This document shows positions 28,431-38,999 of a DNA stretch of 64,000 nt, in pieces; the first letter of the stretch is position 1, and each line of letters starts with the position of its first letter. Where the stretch lies: NCBI GenBank assembly GCA_905221615.1, contig CAJNDT010006019.1:124001-188000 (forward strand). The letters run 5' to 3'. Both the position numbers and the translations under genes were made by a program. The notes under the pieces are model-generated. The model had not been told where the DNA came from. It ran no database searches and was given only the letters and a program-made list of their open reading frames with translations. The DNA comes from Symbiodinium sp. CCMP2592. Its lineage: Eukaryota > Sar > Dinophyceae > Suessiales > Symbiodiniaceae.

Positions 28431-28820
28431 TCACCTCCACCGACTCTCCTCACAAGGAAACGGCGGGCTCTGCTGATTCTTGGGCCAAAACTTTTTTGTT
28501 GGCCGTCCTCGCGTACTGCTTGAAGATCTCGCTGAAGATCTCGTGCAGGATGTGAAGCTTTGATCAAGTCCTGTCCCATGGCCGAAAAAGAACGGGAAAC
28601 ATTCCTTGTCACCTAGCTTCCTCGGCACAGGGCACCCGGGGCACCTGCAGGTGGGCCTTCTTCTTTGGAAACCCACATTTCTCGAGGAGCCTTCCGCTAA
28701 AGACTTGCATCCGGCACTCATCTCCCGCCTTGCGGCCTTGCCTCTGGCAAAGTCTTCGCCTTCGAAACCGCCGGTGCCTGACATGATACATGTACCTCGA
28801 GGGAAAGCCCAGCTGCACTC
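28431..28820 (-). CDS. Possible host exons, unknown protein
   Basis: A minus-strand stretch encodes LHILHEIFSEIFKQYART followed by ANKKVLAQESAEPAVS, a convincing amphipathic helix plus linker. An upstream piece reads VFSGRLLEKCGFPKKKAHLQ and VPRVPCAEEAR in another frame. The pattern suggests small exons. No family is recognised. Confidence 0.4.
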   Translation of the reverse strand, partial: ECSWAFPRGTCIMSGTGGFEGEDFARGKAARREMSAGCKSLAEGSSRNVGFQRRRPTCRCPGCPVPRKLGDKECFPFFFGHGTGLDQSFTSCTRSSARSSSSTRGRPTKKFWPKNQQSPPFPCEESRWR

Positions 28821-29640
28821 AACCATACACACGCCTTGCTCGGCACCGCGGCTGCGATATTCACAGGCTCCTGCGACACAACCACCCTGCTGCTGTGTAC
28901 AACGTCCCATTGCATACACTCAGCGTGTACGATAAAACCCAACTGCACAATCCTAACATGTCGAAAGCAACTAAAATCAATCACTTTCCCTAGAAACCGT
29001 GTGACGTCAAGCCGACCGGCCCGTCTTGAGCCAATGCCACACGGCATCAGAGCATGCGTCAGTGCATCATGCTTATTGGGCGAAACCTAGTCCCGTGATC
29101 CTGACTTCAGTCGGCGATCATTCAAACAGTTGAGAAGCATCATTCGCGAAGCGAAGAGACAAACATTCAAACAATGACCAATCAAAGCTGCGCGGAACAT
29201 GTGGACTCAGATTGGTCATTGTGGCACATGTTGATCTGCAAAACGGGAGTGCAGCCTTGCATTGTACACAGCATGAGAACTTCAGTCTCTGCGATCCACA
29301 GAAAACATCCTTTCAACACGTCGAAGCTCACTTCACTCAACCAAAACATGCGGCATCACTCAAGCACTCCTACATTTATTGTCCTGCTCCGTGCGATCTT
29401 CTCACTTCTCAGTGCCCATAGCATTCTTGCGGAGGACAATCTCGGCACCGGGCTCAAGGGCACTCGCACATCATCAGCATCATCATCGTTCTCATAGAGC
29501 TCATCCCAGGCGCTGCAGTTGCGGGGTCGTGGCCCAACCATGGACCATTCGCTTGCACCAGTGGAACGAACGTGCAGCCCATCAGTCGCTGTTCCACCAA
29601 GTTGCACGGTGGCATTCCCTGTCCACCCGCGTGCACATGA
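28820..29640. other. Intergenic DNA, nothing assigned
   Basis: No recognisable coding sequence. A short stretch near 29,033 (CTTGAGCCAATGCCAC) is faintly like the reverse complement of the dinoflagellate spliced leader but too divergent to call. Confidence 0.4.
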
Positions 29641-29646
29641 CATCTT

Positions 29647-30330
29647 TCATTGGCATTCGAACATTCTTGCTGCACTGGCTAGCTTCCTCCTCAATGGTCT
29701 TATGATTGAAGATGTCTGGAGTGAGGAACTCGAAGTCGCGCTGGCTGCTTGAGCTAACTGAGCAACAGCCACAACCAGCTGATTCAGTAGCATATCTCCC
29801 GTCAACGAAGGAGCTGGACTTGTTGGTTCGCAGTTCGCAGGCCGAGGTGCACCTTCAAAAACTTGAGGGACAGCCATACTGTAACTAGTAACCAGGCTCA
29901 AAGACCTCTCAAACGGCTCCGCAACGTCAGCCCAAGCACTGGCAGCACAGTGCGGGCGCGGCTTCTCAAATTTCAAGACGTAATCCATCAACGATGCTCC
30001 TCTGCTCATAGCCGGGAACCTAACCAATGCCGGGCCCATTGCTAAACTTCTTGATCTTGAACTTGGCTCCAGTTCTGCCGTAAGTTTTCTCCAAACTTCG
30101 AATCCGTTCATGTTCTCAACACTTCGCAACACCTTGAGCGGACGATTCTTCAGGTATAGCTACCTAGCACCGAATACAGTTTCAATCCTCTTGTCTTTCT
30201 CCCTTCTGGTGGGATCTTTGCGGTCTCTTCTTCAGCCTTTTGCAAATCTTCAAAGACATCGTGATCCACAAATGCTAAGAAGTTCTTGAACGTATACACC
30301 AGTCGCTCCTTTGCGACACTTTTTCTTCAA
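29647..30330 (-). pseudogene. Retroelement Gag fragment
   Basis: Minus strand. KNFLAFVDHDVFEDLQKAEE in one frame is followed after a frame change by LKVLRSVENMNGFEVWRKL and SRSLAMGPALVRFPAM. The NGFExWRKL...SR motif is the helical Gag core of LTR elements of the Ty1 or Ty3 kind as found in dinoflagellates. No protease, RT or LTR accompanies it. It ends with a Ser-rich tail. A decayed isolated fragment. Confidence 0.65.
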
Positions 30331-30393
30331 GTGTGGCCGGATGGAACGCTTCTGGCGGCTTTAATATCTTTCCACCTGTGTCAAAGGTAGTCA

Positions 30394-30603
30394 TTGCTGG
30401 TCTTCACGGCCTTCCAACGTTGGCGGGTTCGACTTCAGTGCAAGTACGTCTTGGACTGGAGGTTTCGGAACGGATGGGTCCGACGGGCCCGCCTGATGGC
30501 CAAAGAACACAGCTTCCTGGAACCTTCGCTGACAGACCTCTACAGCCCAACTGCGGTAACCTGGAGCCACATATATTGTGAAAATGTTGTGTTCGAGGAG
30601 TAG
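30394..30603 (+). pseudogene. Copia RT fingers fragment
   Basis: Plus strand. LDWRFRNGWVRRARLMAKEH followed by SFLEPSLTDLYSPTA matches the start of copia-type RT in dinoflagellate elements (basic WxRRxRLxAxE then YSP). It runs opposite to the adjacent Gag fragment, so at least two elements or an inversion are involved. No catalytic motifs follow. Confidence 0.55.
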
Positions 30604-30630
30604 TTAACCGACTGCTTCGGACTTCGGACC

Positions 30631-30882
30631 ATGGCTCTGAGCTGGAGACGCCGAGCTCCGGTTACCCTTTGCGAGCACAAGTGCGAATGCGGCTTACCAT
30701 GCTCCAGAATCAAACGAGGTCACCATCACCACTGGTGCTCTGTTTGTGTAGTGAACTGGTTTAACATGGAGGACATCTGGAGGACCAGCGTCCGTCATTG
30801 GAGGCGGGAGCAAGCCGCTTTGGAGCAGGCTGACCGGGCCGGGTCATGGGCAGCAGGAGTCCGAAGAGCAGCTAGATTCTGA
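30631..30882 (+). CDS. Small Cys/His-rich ORF, unknown
   Basis: 83 codons with CEHKCECGLPCSRIKRGHHHHWCSVC compressed here to its spacing: six Cys and five His within 26 residues, consistent with zinc binding. The rest is helical (WRTSVRHWRREQAALEQADR). It lies just after the RT fragment on the same strand and may be part of the same retroelement. Unknown function. Confidence 0.35.
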   Translation: MALSWRRRAPVTLCEHKCECGLPCSRIKRGHHHHWCSVCVVNWFNMEDIWRTSVRHWRREQAALEQADRAGSWAAGVRRAARF

Positions 30883-32170
30883 ACTTCGCAAAGAAACTCT
30901 CTACTGTGGCTTAGCGCCGACCTGCAATCAGCAGGTGCCTGCAGCACAGCCAGGCCGTCAAAACCCGTGCACTGCATGCTGTAGCCAGTGTTAGGGAGTG
31001 CAGTCGTTTAGGTTCCTGAGGGTTGCGTTCTTCTTGTGCTGCTTCCTTGCTTGCTTCTTGTCCGCGATTGTTTTCTCAGGTGCTTGTAGCCATGAATGAT
31101 GATGATCAAGAGAACTGGGGCCACTGGAGGCCCAGCCCCGAAGACCAAGCCAGCTTGGGCCAGTACTGCCTGCACAGACACCACATCAATTAAAGACCAG
31201 ATTAGTCTGCACAGGGCCCCCTAGCCTACGCACGGAAGACAAATGGCAGTTAAACGAACCTTCCCTAACAGCACACATCTTCAAGCTGATTCCACGCTTT
31301 GAACACTTGCACCCCATTAGCCTTTCGGCTTTTGAAGCGCAGACGCCCAAGCTTGGTGTGTTCCTCAGGGCAGCCTTCTTGAGCTTGGGAAAGGAGTTTT
31401 TGACCCGCCGGCGACGAGCGGCGCCACTGTCGACACCAAGGTCTTTCCGGGTTGTCTCTGGTGTTCCCTATGCAGCGGGACAGGCTCCGGAGCAAAGGTC
31501 CTACTGCCGCTCTCTTCGCTCGAAGTAGCACCACTGCTCTGGTCAAGCCAGGCTGACGTGCTATCAGCGACGAACTCCAGCATCCAGCATCCCCTTGACT
31601 CCTGCCTGCCGGCCTAACAGACCATATCCTGCTGGAGCTTGTCGGCCCACTCCCATCTCCCACAATGTGCAGCATCTCGCCATTCCATGGGGCACACAGT
31701 CAGGGCTGTCTGCGGTGCGAGATGCCTCTGCTAGCCAGCTCAAGCGACCACACCACGGCACGCTGCCCTACTTCTTCTGGCTACGGCGGGGTTGACCAGC
31801 TCGGTCAAAAAACAATTACTCGCCTTTTGCGCCGGCGACGAAAAGCTCAGCCACCGTTGTAGCGCTACACTTCTGGCAAATGCGAAGCGCTACTGACGCT
31901 ACTGCACGCTAAAGCTGGGATTTACCTTTTTGGGCCTGTTCCAACAAAGCTAGAACCTGGGCATGGTTACTACACAACAACTACACTGCCTCCCGCACCC
32001 ACCTGTAAACCAGGGGTTTGACCCGAGACTTGAACCATCTATCTTAAACACAGCGCCTCATTTGGCGATTTTGGTTCAACATCCATCTGATCGCCCGCCT
32101 GTTTCGGCTTGTTTGGTATCAGGATGTGGAGGGAGGAGGCCAGGAGTCCGAAACCCATGCAAATGCAGGA
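30883..32170. other. Intergenic DNA, no assigned gene
   Basis: Open frames at 31265-31675 (minus) and 31307-31528 (plus) have no recognisable domain. Confidence 0.4.
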
Positions 32171-32179
32171 TTTTTCCAG

Positions 32180-32250
32180 GTCAAAAAGTGAGAAGTCACA
32201 AGCGAGACCATGAAAGTCACAAGGGAAACAAAATAGAAGTCACAAGTTAA
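32180..32250. repeat. GAAGTCACAAG interspersed triplicate
   Basis: AGAAGTCACAAG, GAAAGTCACAAG and AGAAGTCACAAG occur at about 25-bp spacing just upstream of the first pseudoknot-bearing repeat. Confidence 0.6.
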
Positions 32251-32269
32251 GTGACCCTCTACTTGTGTG

Positions 32270-32370
32270 ACACCATGTTCGCCAAGGGTTCGGCCATTGT
32301 CTTTTTCAGGATTGCAAGGGGGTCACCCGTGCCAGTGGAGGGTGACCCAACGAACAGGCCCACTGAGCAT
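32270..32370 (+). ncRNA. Pseudoknot-bearing repeat, copy 1
   Basis: Contains CACCATGTTCGCCAAGG, then a stem GGGTCACC (32,320-32,327) pairing with GGTGACCC (32,341-32,348). The enclosed loop CAGTGG (32,333-32,338) pairs with CCACTG (32,360-32,365) beyond the stem, giving an H-type pseudoknot. The linker AACGAACAGG is shared with copy 2 at 42.66 kb, where both stems have different sequence but still pair. Function unknown; transcription not shown. Confidence 0.55.
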
Positions 32371-32680
32371 CCGCTCCATGTGTAGACGCTCTGCAAAGTT
32401 CGCTGTGCGTGCCAAGAACACCGAAAACTGTAGTTTTTGTGCAAGGATTTTTTGAAGCGTGTCTCCGGGTTTCACTGTGTGTCGCTGCATCCGCATGCGT
32501 ATGCTCACGTAAGTACACAGATGACTACATAGAGCACACATCCATGAATATATGCCGGAAGTGTTTCTTGATCGAAGGCGCATCTGCTTTCGCGCCTCAT
32601 CGCTGTCAGCATCCCTCCTCTCGGACCTCTCCTCTACCTGCAGCAGGCAGAAGTGGCGAGACGTGTGAACTTGCGAGAAG

Positions 32681-32765
32681 ACCTGGGCCTGCGGTCTTCG
32701 TTCCCGTTCTCTCTCCTTCCTTTTCTTCTGCTTGCCCTTTTTCTTCCGCGCCTTCGATGCAGGCT
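32681..32765 (-). CDS. Possible Lys/Arg-rich host exon
   Basis: Minus strand encodes ASKARKKKGKQKKRKERERE then RRPQAQ followed by a GT donor. Highly charged, of a kind common in nuclear proteins. Isolated; its gene is not resolved. Confidence 0.3.
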
Positions 32766-32925
32766 GTGAATCTGCTCATCTTCGCCTGCCTATCTCTGTG
32801 CTTGCAACGTTGTAGCAGAAAAGGTGCCCTCGCTCTAACCAGTCTTTGCCACTAGTATTAATATGCGTAACTCACTTCGAATCGGAGGCGCGCAAGGTAC
32901 TCTGCAGCCCTACGCAAGGTCCTAT

Positions 32926-33505
32926 ATATCTATATATAATACGTATATAATAATACAATATATATTATATAGTATATAATGAATATTACATAACATATAA
33001 AACATAATACATAATACATAATATATAATATATAATATATAATATATAATATATAATAAATGATATATACTATATGATATATAATATATAATATATAATA
33101 TATAATATATAATATCTAATATATAATATATAATCTATAATATAAAATATATAGTATATAATATATAATATATAATATATAATATATAATATATAATATA
33201 TAATATATAATATATAATATATAATATATAATATATAATATATAATATATAATATATAACATATAACATATAATATATAATATATAATATATAATATATA
33301 ATATATAATATATAATATATAATATATAATATATAATATATAATATATAATATATATATATAATATAATATAATATAATAAATATATATAATATATAATA
33401 TATAATATATAGTATATAATATATAATATATAATATATAATATATAATATATAATATATAATATATAATATATAATATATAATATATAATATATAATATA
33501 TAATA
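32926..33505. repeat. (TATATAA)n heptamer array, about 580 bp
   Basis: Almost pure A/T, mainly a 7-bp unit TATATAA with substitutions. The 148-codon YYILYII-repeat open frame on the minus strand is produced by the heptamer and is not a gene. Confidence 0.93.
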
Positions 33506-33572
33506 TACCCAGCCATGAACTACCGACCCTCGTTTTTGTATCGTAAATACTGTGTCAAACCAGCTTCTCCTG

Positions 33573-33731
33573 TAGGTCCGGATTTTGTATGATTACCCCA
33601 AACAAACTCAGATTCCAAAAGAACGTGTCCGCCAACTCATTCAATCATGAGGTCCGGATACTGTATTTCTCAAGGACTACCGAAATCAATCTCACATTTC
33701 AACAGTACGTGTCAGTCAACTCATTCAGGTT
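33573..33731. repeat. Diverged tandem duplication, about 78 bp units
   Basis: AGGTCCGGATTTTGTAT...AACTCATTCA is followed directly by AGGTCCGGATACTGTAT...AACTCATTCA. The ends of each unit are better conserved than the middle. Confidence 0.65.
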
Positions 33732-33779
33732 CGACGTGCGCAAGTAGTCAACGGTAACACTGCCTCCCAATCAAAAACC

Positions 33780-34300
33780 AACTTTTTCTAGGGAACACAA
33801 AAAACAAAAAAAAACTTTTGAGACACTATGCGGCCAGACTCCAAAAAGATTTTTTTGATTTCCCCTAGAGAAAATGGTTTTGGGCAGGAAAACCAATTTT
33901 TTCCTGGAAAAGATGGTTTTGATGTAAGAAGCCAACTTTTCATGTAGGAAAAGGATGGTTCGGGGAAGGAAACCCAACTCTTCTTAGGGAAAACCAGGAA
34001 AAGGATTGTTCTGGGAAGGAAACCCAATTTTTTCATCGGGAAAACTCAAAAACCATCTTTTCGGAAACTATGCGGCCAAATTCCACCATGATTGATTTTC
34101 TGGTTTTCCCTAAGCAAAGCTCGCTCTCCTGGCCAAAACCATCTTTTTGTTAGGAAAACCTTGTTTTTCCGCCCACAAAACCATTTTTCCCTGTGGAAAG
34201 CAAAAACCATCCTTTTGGAGTCTGGCCGTATAGTTTCCCAAAAACAAATTGTGTTTTTTGTTCTTCCTGCGAAAAATTTGTTTCCCCCCCCCCGTCCTCA
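33780..34300. repeat. Inverted minisatellite, AAAACC/GGTTTT-rich
   Basis: The left half has about four units of roughly 41 bp (AAAAGGATGGTTC..GGGAAGGAAACCCAA). The right half has the same in inverse orientation. ACTATGCGGCCAGACTCCA-like blocks occur at about 33,825 (plus) and inverted at about 34,222, with a third copy near 34,066. The arrangement would allow a large hairpin or cruciform. Confidence 0.7.
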
Positions 34301-34389
34301 AAAAAAATTATCTTCTTTCACGCAAACACCATTTTTTCCTAGGAATTCTTGGTATTTCACTCCAAGACCCAGCGTTTCTTAGCAAAGAG

Positions 34390-35540
34390 TGTGCATTTCA
34401 CTTGTTGTTTGTGCGCGTTGCGAGTTAGTGTTGTCAATAAGGTTCCAGTGTCATCACTATTGCGATTCGAGTCACTTAGCGTACATACTATGCAGTAGAC
34501 TGGGTAGTATCCAGGACATTATTCGGATCATGTTTGGTGTCAATGGAAAGCGAGTATCGCAAGTTCAACACAGACCAGGACCTAGGATTTCGGGGTGCTC
34601 ACAGCTACCACTACGATGTCTTCCAGCTGACTACGGTTGCAAATTCGAAAGAAATATTGGGGTCAGAAGGGCTGCTGCTAAGGCGAATATTGCCGGCACC
34701 TTTGGCATAGCTGCGAATGACAAGGATAGGGTTGGGATTGATGTGGCTCGGAATCAGCAGTCAATTAACGATCCGCGTCATTATGCTGGTATCTAGCACA
34801 CGTTTCACCTAAAGGTTAATATGTGCATCCACACACATACATGTACTTACAATCAGGCACACGGGCAAGTCTGGCAGCAAGTCCGCCATGATCGACCATA
34901 TAACAACACAGTGAGAAGGGTATGCCATATACAATACAAATGTTGATGTAAACGAACAAATAATTTTATAGTCCCAAAAAACTTAAAGGCTATCCTTTGG
35001 GCAACGCCGGAGCGAACACAGCAAGGATCGTGGTTCTTGGTGGAGTTCGCTTTGTGCAGTTTAATATTGGCAGGAGTATGACGTCTACTGTTGAAGTAAC
35101 TGTTTGGGCAGCATTTGTTTTACTTGCATGAGCAAACAGCAACTCGTATTGGGGATGCCATGACTTTAAACTTCGGGACTTCGGGGTTTAGAATGCTCAT
35201 GCCACGGATGCCACAACCGTCTGGATTAATTAACCTGTTGGTCAGGCCACTGTTCTGGGTTTCTGTTCAGGGAAGTATTCGGTACAGTACGACGGCTACC
35301 AATGGGAACAGCTTATGGGTGATCTTAAGATCGATCTTAAGTTTGCGAGTAAGGCGCATTTTGAATCAGATCCAATACTGGGGTTGTCCAGCGGACTGCA
35401 ATATCCTTACTATCGGGGGGCCAATCAGGCTGATGTAATTATGTTATTTATGGGTAGAAATATGGGGATGTACAATGGGGTTATTACTCGACATAGCATT
35501 TTGATCCATGCGAACTAAAGCGTTGATCTATAAAGCATCT
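34390..35540. other. Intergenic DNA, nothing recognised
   Basis: Open frames 34389-34796 and 35115-35438 (plus) show no known domain. Unlike its neighbours it lacks obvious repeats. Confidence 0.4.
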
Positions 35541-35749
35541 CTATTGGGTGAAAAGGAAACAGGATACTGCTGTCACCATGAGAGCCAATGTAAGGTCTTA
35601 TGGCCTGTGTAGTTAATGATAGGGATACTGTTCTTTAGGAACAGGAGTCAATCAAAGCTCACGGCCACTCATACGTATTGCTGGGGCCAGAGGCGGCACG
35701 CAAGCCGCGGCACTCCGGCCCAAGGTCACTGCTGCTCGTATTCGATTTC

Positions 35750-36200
35750 CGCGGTGCCCTGCTGCACCGGCTGTGCTCGCTCCTTACCTTGGTGCGAGCT
35801 TTCGGGCGCGGAGCAGCCTCGAACTCATCCAGCTTGGGCTTTGCTCCATTCTGTCCAAGAAGATGGGATGGCCCCTCACGGCACCCCGTACGGCCAAGAA
35901 TCTAGGCCTTGAGGGCCATCATGAACGGCTTCGTCAGGTGCGCCGCTTGGATGTGTCGGAGCACTTTAACTTGAGCACGTCATTAAGACGGCGGTCCTCA
36001 ACGATCAGTTGAATCCCTTCAACTTGCTCAGTCTCGAGATCTTGTTCAGACGTTTGCAAACGATGCGAATTCCTTTATTATCTGAGAAGGTACGGGAGGC
36101 TGAGTCCAAGGCAGCCGGAGGCCGCCTGTCCTTGAGGAGCAGACGGTCATCGGGGGCGTCACTCGATTGGCTTCCACGCTCATGATCTTGCTCGACTATG
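35750..36200 (+). pseudogene. Retroelement Gag-like fragment
   Basis: Plus-strand pieces in shifting frames: GWPLTAPRTAKNLGLEGHHE, then KTAVLNDQLNPFNLLSLEIL followed by FRRLQTM. The motif with DQLN, then N-x-x-S-x-E-x-L-x-R-R-x-Q, recurs in Gag-like proteins of dinoflagellate retroelements as I remember them. Frameshifted and isolated, so a relic. Confidence 0.5.
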
Positions 36201-36299
36201 TGTCAAGGCGGAGACGGACAAAAAAACCTCCCTTGCCAAGAACTTGCGGAAGGCCAGAGAAGAAAGAGAGCTGGCCAGACAAGGGAGGCGGGGATGAGC

Positions 36300-37130
36300 A
36301 GTGACAGGTGCGGCTGGTGGTGAGCGCCCCTAGCATGTGGACGACGATCGTCGGTGCGACCTATTGCTTTTGCCCTTCGAAGAAAGGGAGGCGGGACCAG
36401 GACCACGACTCTTTCGGCGCTGCGCCCTCTGCTTCAGTCTTTGAAGGAGCTGGGTGCTGCGGGAGCGCAGGTCCGTGTTGGCAAGGGACGTCGGTTAAGG
36501 CAGCTTATGCTGCCGAGAATGTAGGCACCGGGCAAGAAGGCATTCATCACGCCAAGGCGGTGTTTGTGTCCAGGCGCGATAGCACGGTCAGTGCCATCAT
36601 TCGCAACCTTAACTTCAGCGCTAGCTCGAGGGCTAACGCCGAGATTGGGGTGGCTCTGTCGAGCATCCTGACCGCTGAGTTCAGCACGCGATGGCTGGAC
36701 TCTTTCGGAACGGCATCCTTTAAAGTCGTCTCCGGGCGGCCCATCACATCAATGACCAATCCAAGAGTCCTGGGATCGGCCTCTGGGCCATCCCCGACAA
36801 AGATGCTACCACCAGCTGGTAGGGGATGGACCGCTTTAGCCCCAACAGCCGCAGTGGCTATCACCCCCGCGACCGCCTCCCCGTAGTGATATCCTCCTGT
36901 GGTAAGGTGGTACACATTTGCAGCTCGCACTCCAGCAGGAAGGCCCCCTAGCCCTCATGCCCCTCATGTCGGAGTTCATCAATGATAGCTGCTTTACATA
37001 GACGTCTGAATCAGGAGTGGCAACAGCATGGTCGTCATTTCTCACATGTGCCAGAACAAGCCGCTCGTGCCACAACACACGACCCGGCACATCGTACTGC
37101 ACAAAGATCCGCTGATTAGTTTTGGCCATG
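36300..37130 (-). pseudogene. Retroelement-associated ORF fragment (WHERL family)
   Basis: Minus strand. RIFVQYDVPGRVLWHERLVL then ATPDSDVYVKQLSLMNSDM in one frame, continued by NVYHLTTGGYHYGEAVAGVI and GLVIDVMGRPETTLKDAV in another. Proteins with WHERL...TPDxDxYxE occur next to copia genes in dinoflagellates, as I recall. Orientation is opposite to the Gag-like fragment next door, so the two are head to head. Confidence 0.5.
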
Positions 37131-37275
37131 ACGGCGACGCCGAATCAAAGCCAGCTGCAGGTGGGCCAGCCCTTGTCGCTCCTGGGGTGTCGTTGGGCTT
37201 GCCTCGTCGCCACTGTCTTCAGAGTTGCAGTCCTAGACAAGCGTAACAATCCCCCAATCACCCAGTTGATCAAGC

Positions 37276-37617
37276 TCACAAAGATGACCTAAATGACTTG
37301 GCCGCCCCAGACCCCGAATCACCAGATCTTTCTCTCTTCTTCCGATCCTTCTTTGGTTCCTCGGGTTCACAATCGATCGCAAATTGTTGGATGACCGATG
37401 CGGCACACTTCTCTGCGGCTGACTCAACGGCACTCCGGAATCTTGCCTTCACCTGATCGGCCGGCAGCAGTTGTCGCTCCCAAAGGCCTTTCACAAACAA
37501 GCCTCCAAGAAGCCCGCTGAAGTGCCAAGCCAGAGCAGTTCCAACAACCGCAAGTTTTCTCATCGACCCTCCCAACCTGGATCGCTTCTGCACTTGAGAC
37601 ATCATGATTGCAGCCAT
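37276..37617 (-). pseudogene. Unknown charged ORF, possibly same relic
   Basis: 113 codons: a hydrophobic segment (LAVVGTALAWHFSGLLGGLF), a helical part (FRSAVESAAEKCAASVIQQF) and a Lys/Asp/Glu-rich tail (EEPKKDRKKRERSGDS). Same strand and close downstream in coordinate order to the WHERL fragment. Not recognised. Confidence 0.3.
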
Positions 37618-37629
37618 TTGCTGTTCTCA

Positions 37630-38600
37630 TGCTATCAAACTTGTTCGGGGAACTAAAAAGAATAAATGGTTGAATAAGTGAAACTTAACTTGGGAGAAAT
37701 TGAAGTAAGACTGTGGATAGCACCGACAATAGGAATTGCAAATGCAAAAGGACAAAGAGTAAATGATAAAACTCTAACCTGATGACGAAAAAGGAATATA
37801 GTGTGAAACTGGTAATACTGACTGATACATAGTGCTATCAGCTGCCATCCCTCTCTCGCCCTGAAAACACTTTAACCCCTAGCCAAATCTATTAATTCAA
37901 GCAGTTGACAGGGTTTAACTCTTCTTAGTGGGACGAGTGGTGTTTTTGCTTTTATTGGTCAACCTTGTGAACAGTAGAAATACCAAACATGGCAACTATT
38001 CATGAATAATAGTCGTAGAAGTAGCAATAGCAGCAATAGCTGTAAAAGTAGTAACAGTAAGTGTAGTAATCTTAGTATAGAACTTATGCTTGGAAACCGA
38101 AAGGTTCAGGAAGTGCTCTGTTGATTGACTGGTTCAACTTCGTAATTACTTTGAATCATTTATTAATACGCTCCACTGATCCAAAGTAGTGGGATTGGAA
38201 GGATACATCATGTTAAAATTCTCTGACATAGAGGTGATTGAAGATAGAAAAGTTAACCAATTCCAAAATTCCAAAGTTCCAAAATCTGCATACCTATTTG
38301 TCTGAAAACATAAGGGTTAACTCTTGCAAATTTTGGAACCGTTAACTTTCCGAAAATCCAAAATTTCCAAAGCTTCCAACAATCCGTATCATATCTGGCA
38401 AAGTGAGGCCGTCACATTGGGGGCGAGATTTTCGGCAATCTTGAAAATTTTGGAAAGTTTGAGAAATGTTCGAACGTTTGCAAAATTTGGATTTGTCGAA
38501 AACACGGAAATTGTTGGACATCCGGAAACTTAGGGGTAGAATATTGAAAAGAAACTACATTTTGAAATTGATTTTCTAACAATGATTTTCACCTATCCGA
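37630..38600. other. AT-rich intergenic DNA with TTCCAAA repeats
   Basis: No coding sequence seen. TTCCAAAATTCCAAAGTTCCAAAA near 38,260 and related TTTCCAAAGCTTCCAA/TTTTGGAAAG words make local direct and inverted repeats. Confidence 0.5.
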
Positions 38601-38675
38601 TGACAGATCATGCACTACGACTCGCTTGGAAGGGCGTGGTCTTTCAACAAGGGAGTGACCACATATGTGTATTCA

Positions 38676-38694
38676 TATATATATATACACATAC

Positions 38695-38735
<41 letters not shown>

Positions 38736-38760
38736 TATTGGTATTTATTTCGATATCAGT

Positions 38761-38802
<42 letters not shown>

Positions 38803-38870
38803 ATTATTATTATTTTTATTATTATTATGATTATTATTATTAATATTATTATATATATATATATATATGC
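38676..38870. repeat. (TA)n and (TTA)n microsatellites
   Basis: Blocks of ATATATAT separated by short unique bits, with a (TTA)n block at about 38,796-38,850. Frames rich in Ile/Tyr are artefacts. Confidence 0.9.
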
Positions 38871-38999
38871 TCATTGTATTTCTCAGTGTAGAAAAGTGTA
38901 TATGAGTGTATATAAGTGTGTGTATATATTTGTATATTATGCACTCATCTATAGGTTCTTTTAGAGTAGCAGCAACAAGAGTCCAGTACAACAAACCGC

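Noticed and set aside
29028-29055. Possible reverse-complement spliced leader (CTTGAGCCAATGCCAC)
   Set aside because: Only the first nine bases fit; internal gap and mismatches, and no gene or element edge beside it.
33070-33516. 148-codon Tyr/Ile/Leu-repeat open frame
   Set aside because: Produced by the 7-bp AT repeat; period of seven residues equals three units of the heptamer.
35115-35438. Phosphoglucomutase-like FGTSGFR motif
   Set aside because: A single short motif with no supporting sequence before or after it.
35616-35912. FCP1-like phosphatase (LLLVFDFRGALLHRL)
   Set aside because: Lacks the DxDx(T/V) motif and later motifs; the neighbouring sequence reads as a retroelement relic.
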